From Sarcocystis neurona (taxonomy: Eukaryota > Apicomplexa > Conoidasida > Eucoccidiorida > Sarcocystidae): a stretch of 64,000 bases of DNA. Each line of letters opens with the position of its first letter. The first letter of the stretch is position 1. A program made the position numbers and the translations under genes. Location: the NCBI GenBank assembly GCA_000727475.1, contig KL647306.1, positions 2,091,642 to 2,155,641 of the forward strand, written 5' to 3'. Below are positions 46,002-57,916 of the stretch, in pieces. Below the pieces are notes generated by a model. The model was not told where the DNA came from. It did no database searches and saw only the letters and a list, made by a program, of their open reading frames with translations.

Positions 46002-49000
46002 GGTTCTTCATAAAATTTTTTACACGCAACAAGATGTGTCTGCTTTTAGCTCTTCAAAGACGCATGCGACGGTGTACAAGGAAAACTAGTACGTTACAAA
46101 CATCCTTGTTGAAACCACCGGCGCTCGTGCCCACACACCTGCATTAACCTTGTAAATACCCGTATATACTATTTGAACGGATTTCGATAGGGATCCTTGG
46201 GCTTGAAAGGGCAGGTGTCGTAACTGGTGGTCCGTGACGTCACCAGTGGTGCACTTGATATTGTTTTAGGCTTCTTGCATAGGAGAGCAGAACCGGACCT
46301 GTGGATACGGTTGGTCGACACGCAGCAGATACGCATACGCGCCTGTAGAGGGTCTAAAATACTTCAGACGTGCATTCCAGATCAGAAACTTCTATGCTCA
46401 CATATATTAACAGTGCTTGGCGGAGAACAAAACAGTTTACGAAGTCAGGCGAGGAGTTGCACTGTATACAAGAGCGAGAGTGCAGACAGGTGCAGTACAA
46501 AAGGGCCACTGTTACCACGTGTCACGGAAGTGTAGGTGCCCACTTAAATTGCCTTAGAAGATGGCCTTTGTTAACCAGGACAAAAGACGTCCTCATTCGA
46601 CATCTCAGACTTCGAAAGCTGTCCCCCTGGAACAAAGCTGAAACTGCAACATCTGGCAGGTGCCCTGAGCTTCAGTGACTCCCCCCCCCGGTGGACATGA
46701 GTATGGAGCAGGATGCTCGCCTGGCTGCCGCAGCTCTAGTCATGTACATGCGACGAACATGCGGCTGAGTGCGTTCAGGCTTTCTTGCGGTCAACGAGGA
46801 CGCTCCAGCTGCTTCCGTTTCGGACGAAGCCGCACCCTCGTGGCGGGAACGACTTCCCCGTCAACGTTGCTGCAACAGCAGCAGCGACGGCCCCAGCAGT
46901 AGCTGGCAGGCTACTGCCTTGCACTGGCAGCAGCAGTAGCAGCAGCAGCCGTACCAGTGCCACAGCCGCAGCACTAGCAGCAGCTATATCAGGAGAGTGC
47001 AGGTGGCAATAGTTTGGGCGACAACCGGACGACAAATAGACCGAACAGCTACGTGGCCATCGGGGTACCTGCAGCGATACCTGCAGTTGTAGCCACAGTA
47101 ACCAGTAACAGCATGGTGCAGCAATACAACAGGAGCAGCAGCAGCTGCAAGGACAGCACCACCAGCGGAAGCACACACAGCATTACCAATTTCACCAGCA
47201 TCAGAAATTACAAACCCAACAAAACTAGAAACCAGATCCATACCATTGCGAAGAAGAGCGCCATAATATATTGTGCTGCAGTAGTGGCAGCCTTCAGAGC
47301 TGTGCACGAGCAGCGTCGCCCTCATGAATGCGTTAATGCACTCTCCGGTGCTCGTAGGTCTGCTCGACGTCCTCGCCTTCAGCTCGCCATTGCGAACGGC
47401 CGCGCCGGACGCCCGCCAAAACGAATCATTGGCAGATCAGCCGTAGTTTGCTGGTCCGATGATAATTTATCATTCTCGTAGGTAGCTGTCACGCGTCTCC
47501 ACTCCTTTCGTACTGAGTAGTGTGCAGATGTCACTGATAAAGCACTTTATCTTAACGCAGCGGCGAAGAAATTTCTTGCGTTTCCGATCGTCCGTGTGCT
47601 GCAGACGGCGGACACACAGTTTTGACATGCAGTGTCGTGCATCCCCGAGCGCTTTTATCGGCACACTCCGTTAAGACATCCTGCGTTGCTTTAGCAACTG
47701 TGCGCTAATGCAATTTGCATGCGGTTTCTCCTTGTGGCGTCGACCGGCTTTCTGCTTTTGGGTCCCACGTGGACTGCATTCTCCGCAGGGGATACTGGTG
47801 AATGCCGCGCAACTAGGAGACGGTGACCACCGGAAATGTAGGACATGTCCCTCGTCGAGGAAATATGGGGGATCGCGTTTTCCGTCTCATGCTGCCCGCC
47901 AATCAAAACAGCTCGTCTCGATGTATACCGTAGTTTGAAAACAGCGGCTGCAGCCGCGTGGCTGCTCTGCTCATCGGGCCTGAGCTAGTGAACGTGGCTT
48001 CCAACATCCAAATATATACGACGCTGGCAAGCATGTGATAAAAGCTTTAAGGAAAACTTCACGGCTAGATTCGCATACATGGCGGAGGGAGACCTGTATG
48101 GGTCTCTCTTTTCACACCATGCAACTGAAGGAACTGTGAGAGGTGTCGCGTTGACGCAGTCTTCGGCAGCAGGTGCTCAACACAGCATGGAGCATCTGCA
48201 TACGGAGAGATCGATTCTTACACACGTCCCTTTCCTCAGTGGATCAGAAGGGACTGTCACAGCGATGGAAAAACATACGCAGTGTTAACACACACAGTTG
48301 GATGGAGGTGACGCGCGTGAGACGTCTAGATGATTGCTGTGCTTACACAGGAATTGTATGTAAGTGCGAAGCAAGTATTTCCCACTGTAGAACAAGAAGA
48401 GCATCAGCACCTTCTAATCTCTTCACTCGGAGACGTTTTCTTCAATCAAAGGACCATAGCTGCGGCGGTCCGTTGTGTTGGTGCCTCAGATTCCTCCTTT
48501 TCTGTCGTATGCTGTACTAATGTGTACTGTACGAAGCCCCGACTTCCCGCGGTCTTTTCGGAAACGAGTGTATAGCAGTAGCAGCGGGCGCGGCGACGTC
48601 AGCGACAAGCATTTGAACAAAACTACCGCACAGAGAGGAAGAGGAAAAAGAACACATTTCGACGCGTCAGCACCCCACAGCTCGATTTTCTCTGAGTTTT
48701 AAACGGCGACCACTAGCATTGCACGCACCCTTTAGCAGCAGGCGAATGGTGTCCCATATTTCCTTTTTGTTACCTGAAGAAACTCCCTCGCGGCTGGTGC
48801 AGCTGTTGTGCGCACCTGTGCGTCCGCATCGCTTTGGACTGCACTGGCGGAAAGCTTTACACATATTTGTGCCAGCTTTTTCGCTGTTGTGCTAGAGCCG
48901 CTGTGACAGCACCACGCTTGGAGAGATTGTTGCTGCTGCAGCTGCTACAACGTATTGTAGCCACGTTTCATCCGTATCCAGGTTCTGTACCCGGGCCGCA

Positions 49001-49977
49001 CACCGAATATATGTAGTTTGCTGTGACTCTGTTGATAAGGAACTGCTGAATATGTACCAGATGCTGCCTCAACCGCAACTGAGTATATCGTAGTCTTCGT
49101 GCTGTTTCAGGAACTGCCTGCTGGCGCGACACAAACTTCATGAGTGGATCCACTTGTAGGGTGTGCAGTGGGTGCAACAACGGTGTTCCCGTCGCCTTCC
49201 ACTAGAAAGCTGGCGGCTGTGCTTTTTTTCGCCATGCGATGTGTAGCACGTGTGTCTACTGTGCATCTGACGTACCCGCGGTAGATCAATGCGGTAGAGC
49301 TAAAGCTCCTACGTGTCAGTCATAACGTGCAGGTGGGCTCGCTTTTAGATCGGGTAGCAAAAAGAATTACAACACTTACTGCAAACTCACTCACAAGTCG
49401 GCTAGTGGTCCGAACTAAAGCATCACCTATTCACTGCTTATCACGGTAATGCCTTCCGACTGGCGGGCTAGCGCTTGTAGCCGAACATAGCTGCGGCTGC
49501 CTCAGCTCACGTATATGTAGGTATACGGATATCCATCATCTGTGTATGGGTCTAGGTACTGCAGGCACTATATATATACATATATATGTGCCTCTGTGCG
49601 TACACACGTGTGTGTGTATGGGAGCCCGTGCGTGTGAACAACGACTCCGTGATTCTGAGTGGTATCGTTTAGAAACTAGTTCGACTGTCTCGGTGCCTCT
49701 TTCTATCTAGCAGGCATTAATTCTGGCAGTCCTATATTCTCCCGATTATTCCACTGTTGTGGTACCTTACTACTCTGTGCGGCTCTTCCGCTCTGGTGTG
49801 GGAACCGTTCGCGACACACCTGTGTACGTACGGGCGCGTGTATATATCTGTCCGTTCATGAGTGTGTCTATGCATACAACCGCGTACACCTGTGACTAGC
49901 TGCGCGCCTGTATTGTAGTTTGCGTCTAATGCTGCGGAGGACTTCTGCGGCTGGTAATTGCAGCGCGTTTTCGGTAT
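46002..49977. other. Repeat-poor stretch with weak open frames
   Basis: No confident gene. Short + frames at 46227-46535, 47014-47481 and 48330-48575 and minus frames at 46984-47325 and 47470-47664 look partly protein-like, but they conflict and match nothing I know. A 45-nt minus-strand segment at 48773-48729, flanked by TTTCTTCAG and GTGCGT, encodes NKKEIWDTIRLLLKG and could be an isolated exon. Short microsatellites occur near 45364-45385 and 49570-49590. Confidence 0.4.
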
Positions 49978-50001
49978 GTGCCTGGTATCGTGCTGACCTC
50001 C

Positions 50002-51249
50002 ATGGATCTGTTGCCTCTTTGTCCTTCCGGCCCCCCCATCGCTTCTCAACTTGCTGAGGCGCTTGTGGCTTTTTTAGAAGCAGCTTTGCACCAGGTTTTA
50101 TGTGTAAGGCGCGTCTATCCGGCGGCTACATTTCGGAGAGTGCGGCGGTTTGGTCAGCTTTCTTGGTGGAGTCAGTCTGCTGCTCTGTCAGCGTACCTGC
50201 GGGACGTCTGTAACTCGCTAAAAGAAGTGCTGCAGCGGCAGCTGCTGCATCGTTTGTTGCTCGTGCTGCTCGACGAGGACGACCACGAGTGCGAGCGATA
50301 CATTTTCGAATTTACCCCGCTTTTAACGCAGCCTACGGTAGCACTGAACTCGTCTCCACTTGGGTGGTCTGGTAGAGCTGAAAACAAGCACTTCTTAATA
50401 GCAGCGGCTCCAGCATCATCCGTAGATTTCTCCAAGCGTTCCAGCGTCAGGCTAAGTGCGGAGAGTAGCAGCAGCTGCAGCAGCAGCACCAGTACCTCCA
50501 TCACTGGTGTTGCTGGCAGCACTTCTGGGCTTACCTGCAGCCGCACGCTCACCTGCGGCAGTACCAACTACAGCAGCGGCAGCACACCTGTAAGCAGCCG
50601 CAGTTCTTTTGAAGGTGCTGGTGGAGGCAGCCGAGCATGGCGACGTCTCTGTGCTGCTTTTCAAGATGTTCTCACGAAACTCGAGCTTGTTGGCTGCTGG
50701 CTCGACGCCGATGACACAGACGAGCAGGCGGATGAGGACTCAGAGGAAGTTTGTTTCGACGAAACCAGTGAAATTCTATCAGGGACGGCTGAAAAATCAA
50801 CAAACGGGACGCATGATCAAGCTGTTGCAAGTTGCCGTGCCCGTGCGATTTCCTCCACCGCAGCATGCCTTCCCTTAAGCGCTTCAGTCAGAAGCCCCAG
50901 CAGCAGCCTAAGCGTGAAAGTCAGTTTCCCTCGTAGTGATCTTACGGACGCTGCACAACGTAGCGGAGGTGCGGCTGCTACTCCTCGTTCTGAAGTTCCA
51001 CAAGACACTCCTGCAGCTGCTCGTCCCGCCAGTGGTGGTACTTGTACTGCTCGTCCCCTGCGAACTACGGGTGCAACGGGGACACACGGGCGTGTTCACA
51101 GCAGACGCGGATGCTTCAGCTCTCTGTATAAGGAACGACGCCACCGCCTTCCAGGTATTGTTGTCAAACCATTGTTACGGGTGTGCCCTCATCGCTGGTG
51201 CCGATCTGCCAGCACTGCAGCGGCGTTGTTAGACATCCGGTGCTGCTGA
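50002..51249 (+). CDS. REV7: HORMA-domain protein, REV7/MAD2L2 family
   Basis: REV7 is the HORMA-fold accessory subunit of DNA polymerase zeta and an adaptor in translesion synthesis and double-strand-break repair. The single-exon frame of 415 codons matches human REV7 in order: AEALVAFLEAALHQVL and VRRVYPAATF (residues about 18-44; human CEFLEVAVHLIL and VREVYPVGIF), LSAYLRDVCNSLKEVL (about 62-77), LLLVLLDEDD and ERYIFEF (about 85-104), RRLCAAFQDVLTKLELV (about 214-230; human LLRAFILKISV), and LPLSASVRS plus LSVKVSF (about 289-308; human IPLKTMTS and LKMQLYV, the safety-belt region). A Ser-rich insertion of about 105 residues splits the domain, an acidic insert precedes the belt, and a basic tail of about 100 residues follows. 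ATG 50002 is preferred to the in-frame ATG at 49978 because homology begins just after it. MAD2 is less likely because the VYP..F block is REV7-like. Confidence 0.87.
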   Translation: MDLLPLCPSGPPIASQLAEALVAFLEAALHQVLCVRRVYPAATFRRVRRFGQLSWWSQSAALSAYLRDVCNSLKEVLQRQLLHRLLLVLLDEDDHECERYIFEFTPLLTQPTVALNSSPLGWSGRAENKHFLIAAAPASSVDFSKRSSVRLSAESSSSCSSSTSTSITGVAGSTSGLTCSRTLTCGSTNYSSGSTPVSSRSSFEGAGGGSRAWRRLCAAFQDVLTKLELVGCWLDADDTDEQADEDSEEVCFDETSEILSGTAEKSTNGTHDQAVASCRARAISSTAACLPLSASVRSPSSSLSVKVSFPRSDLTDAAQRSGGAAATPRSEVPQDTPAAARPASGGTCTARPLRTTGATGTHGRVHSRRGCFSSLYKERRHRLPGIVVKPLLRVCPHRWCRSASTAAALLDIRCC

Positions 51250-52857
51250 GCCCATGGCGCTGCGACAACGACGACTAGTCTGTAGTGAGCCGCCAACAGC
51301 AGGACCGCTGACGGGGTCTGCACACTGTTAGCATTTTGCAGTGCTGAGTTCGTGTTGGGTGTTTCTGCGGTGCAGCCCTGTTCTACGGACAACGTTGCTG
51401 GGGTGCCAGCGCCGCTGAGGCCGTTGCGATGGTAGAACGCGGGGACCGGCTGCGCTTAAGCGCCGGTTTTCGAGCCTGCCATCGCTTTCTCTTGCTAGAG
51501 TTGTCGAGCTGCTGATGCACTGCTACCGTCCTAGGCTATGTCCGAGAACTGTGGCAGTAGATCTTGGCGTTTAGCTGTTTTGACGTTCTTCTGACACGAC
51601 AGAAGCCGCCAGTGCTTTTCCGCACTGTTCACGCAGATGTTCTGGTTACCTAACATTTTGTTCGACGTGGGTGTAGAAGCCGCTCTGCGTACACGGTAAA
51701 CACAAACACGTGTAACGGCCACTCACGTGGTCCAGAGTTCACACGTGGATGCATGGCAGAAACTGTGTATATGAATGCTATATAGCTCTTGAACGTGTAC
51801 ATACACACGTGTGGGTGGAAACTGGGTGTCAAAAGTCTTGCAGAGGATGTTCCTAGTAGATCTAGCAGAGGATGTTCCTACTAGATGAAAAGGCCTAATA
51901 CCATTGCGAAGTCGAAGCAGTCAGTGATGTTCCGGCGTACACGTGACAAGCACGCATAGATTTTGCCGTGTCAGTTGTGTCCAGATTGCGCCTGCAGACG
52001 AGAACACGGGGACCGGTGTGCCCATACGCACAGGTGTATATTTGCCACAGATGACTGGGTATGTATGGAGTATCGTGCAGAAGGACGACGACGACGACTT
52101 CGTCGCAGCAACTGGACATATATGCAGCAGGGCCACGACTTTGTGAAACTTTGTCCGGAACTGTCGGTATATACTTCTATGGCTCAGAGAGTCGCGTGAA
52201 TGCCGGATTACCTGCGAAGCACACGCGGAGTGCACACGCGTGCCCATCCATGCGTATAAATATATAAATGTATATTTACTTATTTCTTATCTCTTCCTAT
52301 CCATACAAACAGACACACACTCGTGCATTTATGCATATACACATACACTCTTATAGTTTGTGTGTGTACGCTTCTATAAATAGAAAGAGACAGAGACAGG
52401 CATATATATATATGTGCATACTCTCATAGTTTTATCTGTACATGCGGGCATGTTTAGACAGACTGTGATGCACGTCGCTTTCTAGTTTTGATACAGTACC
52501 GATGAGGCAGCTCTATCCTAGCGTATGCAGACATAAGTAAATACACATGTTTGAAGCGATGGTGATATATATATATATGTATATGTGTAAACTGTCTTGA
52601 ACCAGTGTTACATTTTCTATAACGCAACAACCAGCACCTTCTCTGTGGCCGGAGCGACCGTCTCTGAGACGCCTTGCTGCACGCCCGACCAGTGTACATA
52701 CGTAAGACGGACGGATGTGATTCTCCGCCGTTTCATCAGCATCTTCTGCATTACCCTGCTTTGTGTATAAAAAATCCGTTTTTGGCACCTCACTGCAGCC
52801 GTTAACAGCAGAACGCAGCATTCTGCTCGCTGCTGTCAAAATTTTGCGTGCGTGCAG
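51250..52857. other. Intergenic stretch, no gene seen
   Basis: There is a small direct repeat at about 51839-51885 (GCAGAGGATGTTCCTA twice). Weak microsatellites lie at 52255-52440 and 52555-52590. No supported coding sequence was found. Confidence 0.6.
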
Positions 52858-53342
52858 CGAGAGCTTTCCGAGTCCAGTTGCAACAGGACGCGGAGGTGCT
52901 GGACTCCCTCGACGCTACGGCTGCTGCAGTCCCCCGCCCTCTATCTTGCCTGGATGAGGTACTGTGGTCGACAGCAACGCGCTGCCCGGCTACTCTGTTG
53001 GAAAACCCACTTTGCTGCCACCTGCCTCGTCCTGTACTGCTATTTGATTCACGAAGTCATAGAGAGCACGGCCTTTCCGTCATTGCTTTCTATTTGCTTC
53101 CGGGTTACTGTCCGGTTCTCTTCTTTTTCCGACAAATGTTTGGCTTTGTCGGTTTGTCGGCACCGGAGCCAGCTGGCTCCTCTGATCTGCAGTGGCCAGT
53201 GTTCTACCCTCCCTTCTGCCACGTGGCAGGAGGGGCGTGTTCTGGAGTGAACACTCTCGCAGTCGGGACGGCAAACACCTCTGTGTCGGAGGCGCAGTTC
53301 TCCGTGGCTTTGCCCCTGGTGGTGGCTGCGTCCGTTTGGTAA
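52858..53342 (+). CDS. Possible exon(s) upstream of the 53490 frame
   Basis: After a GCGTGCAG acceptor, the frame encodes a helical stretch AFRVQLQQDAEVLDSLD and then either donates at GATGAG|GTACTG (52958/52959) or runs on to a stop at 53342. Donor phase 0 would match a CTCTCAG acceptor at about 53474-53476, which joins the next gene in frame. Both readings remain open and no family is recognised. Confidence 0.3.
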
Positions 53343-53489
53343 TCAGCCTCCTTCTGTTACGATGCGGGTCTGGCCGCGATGTGCTTAAATTTTGAGAAAC
53401 GTGAAACGCGTGAGCGCCGGAGGAGCTTTTATTTATTTTGTTCTGGTGTGGTTGTGTGTGGATCTCGCGACTCTCAGGATCTACGAGCA

Positions 53490-54449
53490 ATGCTCCTGCT
53501 GCGATCTAGGTGGCTGCCGTCTCGTAGAGACAGCAGCTGGGGGCTACATGGAATAGAAGTGCAGCAAAGCCCTTTGCGGTGCTCCTTTGCTGCTGCACTC
53601 CTCTCTGTGCCACCTTCAGGCCAGCAGCGCAGCACCAGCAGCACCAGCAGCAGAAATCTTAAAAGCTCTCATGGGTCTTGCACCCACAGTCGAAATAAAA
53701 ACAGCGTCTCGTTTAACGGCCTCGGCGGTGACAGCAGAAGCAACAACGCTGACGGTGTTCCTCTCTTTGACTCCTTTGTTCTGGCATCCGTACCGCGATC
53801 AACCATCTTTGCTTCGGAGCCGCACTCTTGCTTCGGACGAGCTCCCTCGCCTGTGTTACCTGGCGGCCAGCCGTTCGGCCGCTCTGGAGCAGCGCTGTTG
53901 CGTATAATTGTACAGCAGCCACGTGGGGGGCCGCGCAGTCTCAACGGTCAGCACCAAAGAGAGAAAAGATCTTTTTCCCTCTCTAGACGCACTACGCAGA
54001 ACGTCACCCCCACCCCGGCAGCAGCCACAAATAAAGCGGCGGTAGCGGACGCGCCTTACAAGCGGACGAAAAAAGCAGCAAAGGAGTGTCAGTCCCCCAA
54101 TACCGCCTTGCGTGGATCAACCAGGAAACTGCTACAGCGTGTTCCAGACGAAGCAAAGTCGGACGGAGAGCGACAGCAGGCGAGGGACGAACTGGAGCGG
54201 GAGTGGCAGGAGGAGAAGCAACGGCGACCGGAGCAGATACAGCAGGAGGTAGCGTTGCAATCGCACGTGGGTCAGCAGCTCAGCACGAAAACGAATGAAG
54301 TACCGCAAGAGGCGGAAAAGCTCAGAAACGTTCGAAGCGACCTTACGGGTCAGCTGGAGAAGTACGGCAGTAACGTTCTCAGGTCGAGAATAGAGCGCGA
54401 ACAAGTGGGAACACCAGTCAAGGCACACACTTACCACCAAGTAGCTTGA
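53490..54449 (+). CDS. Basic, coiled-coil protein with possible mitochondrial leader
   Basis: From ATG 53490 the product is 319 residues. The first about 40 residues (MLLLRSRWLPSRRDSSWGLH) are rich in Arg, Ser and Leu with no acidic residue until the third ten, as in mitochondrial presequences. The middle is Ser/Arg/Asn-rich. The last about 110 residues form a charged helical region (RQQARDELEREWQEEKQRR) typical of a coiled coil. The frame is open 111 nt upstream of the ATG and may join the 52858 exon. A second + frame (54446-54664, TTLVDAVDAASASFVNSL, acidic C-terminus) overlaps its end in another frame and may be the true continuation through a short intron or frameshift. Function unknown. 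Confidence 0.45.
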   Translation: MLLLRSRWLPSRRDSSWGLHGIEVQQSPLRCSFAAALLSVPPSGQQRSTSSTSSRNLKSSHGSCTHSRNKNSVSFNGLGGDSRSNNADGVPLFDSFVLASVPRSTIFASEPHSCFGRAPSPVLPGGQPFGRSGAALLRIIVQQPRGGPRSLNGQHQREKRSFSLSRRTTQNVTPTPAAATNKAAVADAPYKRTKKAAKECQSPNTALRGSTRKLLQRVPDEAKSDGERQQARDELEREWQEEKQRRPEQIQQEVALQSHVGQQLSTKTNEVPQEAEKLRNVRSDLTGQLEKYGSNVLRSRIEREQVGTPVKAHTYHQVA

Positions 54450-54926
54450 GCACGACTTTGGTGGACGCGGTGGATGCGGCATCCGCTTCCTTTGTAAACT
54501 CCTTGCATGTGGGCGAAGCAACTGCCTCTGTTGTCGCTGCTGTGAGAAAAAGCAGCGTCAGTGAGGCAGAGTGTTCTGCAACTGAGGACAGGCTTTCATC
54601 CGACTGTCGTGAAGAAGATGAAACAGCGCTTCTGTATGACGCTCAGCTTGACAGTTTGTTTTGAATGGTGCGTCTGTCTGACTGACAGGGGACACACGAA
54701 AAATATCGCAAAACAATTTTACCGTAGGCCTCACGCGACTTGACCGCAGTTCTGCCTCAGGAGCAACTGCACAAGATACCGCAGTGCAGGTTTCGTGGGT
54801 GTTGCACCATGCAGGTGATGAGCCGCTGCGTTGTTCTTGAGGAGAACTGCATCACGAGACAGCACCACACTCCCTGCAGTGGAGAAACCAGCAACGGCAG
54901 CACCAGGAATATTAACAAGGGGGATT

Positions 54927-55226
54927 ATGGGTTGTGCCTCGTCGAGTGGACAAAGTAGCCGTCCGATTCGGACTTGTTTGTCACGAGAAAAACGCCGAAC
55001 GCTAAGATGCTTCACAGATATGGACCTCCGGGCTCGTGCTTTCCGGGGAGTGATACGCGTTTCGTGCACGCACGGTGAACTTGCAAAGCTTCCTCCCATT
55101 GTTCTTTGCAAGTATGGAAAACACGCTCAAGGTAGAGTGGATTTCGTACGTCGCGTGCAGGGTGCGACACAGAGCTGGCGGAGATTTCCCCTCCAAAGTG
55201 ACACAATGCTGTGCGCGTGGTGGTAG
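54927..55226 (+). CDS. Small frame with N-myristoylation/palmitoylation-type start
   Basis: ATG 54927 begins MGCASSSGQSS, a classic Gly2/Cys3 dual-acylation start, followed by a basic region. The frame is 99 codons long. A donor-like CAAG|GTAGAG near 55131 could link it to the following frame (55211-55603). The N-terminus would predict membrane anchoring, but coding status rests only on the start motif and open length. Confidence 0.3.
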   Translation: MGCASSSGQSSRPIRTCLSREKRRTLRCFTDMDLRARAFRGVIRVSCTHGELAKLPPIVLCKYGKHAQGRVDFVRRVQGATQSWRRFPLQSDTMLCAWW

Positions 55227-57317
55227 GAAAAATCAAGGCAGCGCAAGCTAGTGAACTAGGTCTGTGTTTCAACATTTGCAAAGCATACGTGCGCACATGG
55301 GTGGTACACATGTGTACCAGCGTTACTGAGAAAGTGAATGCAGAGAGGCACGTGTACTTTACTGTATCTAAGGTTTGTGGGGTATACGTGGAGACAAAAT
55401 TCATTGTGCGAAGCCACCCCAGTGTAGAATTTTTGACGAGCGACGCATGCGGTGACTCTGGCATTTACGTATGTCTTCGCTGGCTGAATAGCCAGTTTCG
55501 AAGGCATTCGTTTGCGTTCATAGAAGGGCACACAGTGTCCGTTGTCGTGGGGAGTGCAGCTGCATTCGCACGCCGCTGCAGCAGCTGGTTTTTATGTGTG
55601 TAGGCTACGGGGAGACATAGCCTATGATACGTACTGACCCCGTTGTGCGCCTTCACGAGCTTTGAACAAGCCCAAGACGCTGACTAATTGAATTCTTGCA
55701 GCACAACTCATGCGGGTACGGGAGCAGACAACTGTAGATCATGTGTAGGACACTTAGTGCTGACAGCCCGGTTTAGGTCCTCGCTTTCCACGCACGCGAG
55801 CATCTCTGTAAGATACTTGGTCCATACGGCTCCGTTTAAATCCGCGCCTACCACGAACACGGGCACCTTTGTGCAGGGGGGCATACGTCCGCACGGACAA
55901 CAAAGAGCGTGTGCACTCTGCAGGCGACTTTGACGTGTGATACAGAGCCTCAGTTCGGAGCCTCCTACGACGCTGTAGCTATTGTTACAAACCGTGAGAC
56001 TTGTAAGCGCCCCGCTGCACGTTTCGTGCTCATTCACTACGTTGAAGAACTACGAAATTCGTAGACACACAGTAGCGGCGTCACCCTTTACGGGAGACGC
56101 TTGTACTGCCGATGCATCAAGAGGGTTTTTCAGCCTAAAGACGCAATTGAGTGGGATTGGCCTACGCCACGAGCGCGTGGCAGCTGTGCGCGGGCGTGCT
56201 CTCAGGAAGTGGTGGGCGGCCGAATCGAAAAAATTGGGGTGCAGCGGGACCGCAGCAACAGCAAGCAATAGGGGCACCCAGAAATAGGCTTATAACCTGT
56301 CAGGGACACGCCTGCCAGGGCGCTTATATGAGACGCCGTGCAGGGAGAGCGTGTGCTGGGATTAATCTGCGTACCCACCACCCAGGTTAACGGTTACAGC
56401 CTACCTCACCCTTGTTACTCAGGAACACCTTCTGTGGCATGTGTGCGCGTAGTTTTCCCGGTGGCGGCAGCACTTCAGCGTAGATCTCTGGCATTTTTAT
56501 CACCTGCAGGACTGTGAGTGGCACCGGTCCCGTCTGTGTCACGAATTTTTTGTCGAAGAAAGACTGTTCTGCCGCACGGCTCCCCTTGTAGGGGCTACAA
56601 AGACGCAAAAATGCGCCTCTCAATTGTGCGCCACGGCTTGTGGGCCCTCCTGCAGCATTACCGCACACCTATCGTAGGCGTACTTCCCAGATGAACGAGA
56701 CCAGATACCGTGTGCACACAGACACCTACGTACAGACGTACGCTCTCTTGTCTAGACGCTTGCACGCGTGCACCGCCCCTTACGTTCAGTTATACACGGC
56801 ACAAAGTACTCACAAACTCTGTGCGAAAAAAAATTCCGAATAGGCGGTCCTCAAGATTGAACGAAAGAGGTGCCCTCCCTTGACTGACGAAGACACGACG
56901 GTCCGACAATCGCATCAAGAAGTTCTTCGTTCTCCACTACCCCACTGCTTCTCCGCTTTTTCGTTCGCCTTCCTGCTGCAACTATCCTCGCCCCACCAGT
57001 TACCTACTTGTTTTTGATTCAGCAATCCAACATACTGTGAGGCGCGACCTCACACAGAACGAGCGCCTAAACAAATGCTTAATCTTACTCATGCCGGATC
57101 TCCCACATAAAGATGAAGGGTATCTTCACGTTTATTCGTAGAGGAAGCGCACAGTCGAGGATGGACCCGCATTTATTACGACAAATATTTCAGTGTCTCA
57201 CTGTCACACATGCGTATCCACGACTAGCCGCCTACACACACGCATAAACGGATGTGCTCACAGGCCTCTTTTCGTACGAAAAACACTGCTGTGCGTGCAC
57301 ACAGCAGCGTGTGTGGA
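55227..57317. other. Intergenic stretch with weak frames
   Basis: A + frame to 55603 (CGDSGIYVCLRWLNSQF) and a minus frame at 55708-56037 with an internal DLN.AV.TK duplication are the longest. Neither matches a family. A3-A10 runs and low complexity appear near 56826-56835. The 3' side probably includes the DBP4 3' UTR on the minus strand. Confidence 0.4.
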
Positions 57318-57916
57318 TTAGAACAACCCCGAGCCGCTGGTAACTCCGTTCTCCAGCAACTGCAAAGCAACTCTTTCTAGTCGGGCGGCTTCATCTTCTG
57401 CCATGTGCACAGCGCTTAGTTTATTTGTCGCCTCCTCCTCCCGAGCTCCTGCCGCCGCTAAGATTTCTGTAGATTCCTCCGCGTGTGGCGGTTTCCGCTT
57501 CTTCAGTAGTCGCTGCCGCTGAACTTCCTCTTGTCGGCGCTGCCGCAGTTTCTTCACAGCACACCTCCCTTCGCTTTCTGCCCCTGCAAGGCGTCGTTTC
57601 TTGGTGCTGCCGTCAAGGGGCTCGTTCGTCATCGACTCGACCTGCTGAGATGCGTCACCTCGAAAGTCGTCCTCTCCAGTAGAATTTCGCGCTAATTCCC
57701 TCACTGTTCCTTCGTCGGTTGGCCCTCTTCTGCATGTCCGCCTCGGCTCCCTGCTTATCTCCTTTTTACTGTCCCGTCCTCGTCCATGCTCCTCTTCCAC
57801 GTCTTCGTCCTCGTCAGGAGTATCTCCAGAATCGGACTCCCCAACGTCAGATGTGCCTGCCAGCATCACAGTAGGCACCGACCCTGCTTGACTGCCGACC
57901 GCGTGTCGTTTGAGTC
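57318..57916 (-). CDS. DBP4: DBP4 terminal exon
   Basis: It starts GLKRHAVGSQAG after TTAATTGCAG and holds an Asp/Glu-rich block, basic clusters (KKLRQRRQEEVQRQR, KKRKPPH) typical of a nucleolar protein, and the family C-terminal AEDEAARLERVALQLL. The stop TAA is at 57320-57318. Confidence 0.93.

Noticed and set aside
49270..49320. Possible tRNA-like hairpin
   Set aside because: No complete cloverleaf with consensus A and B boxes could be drawn.
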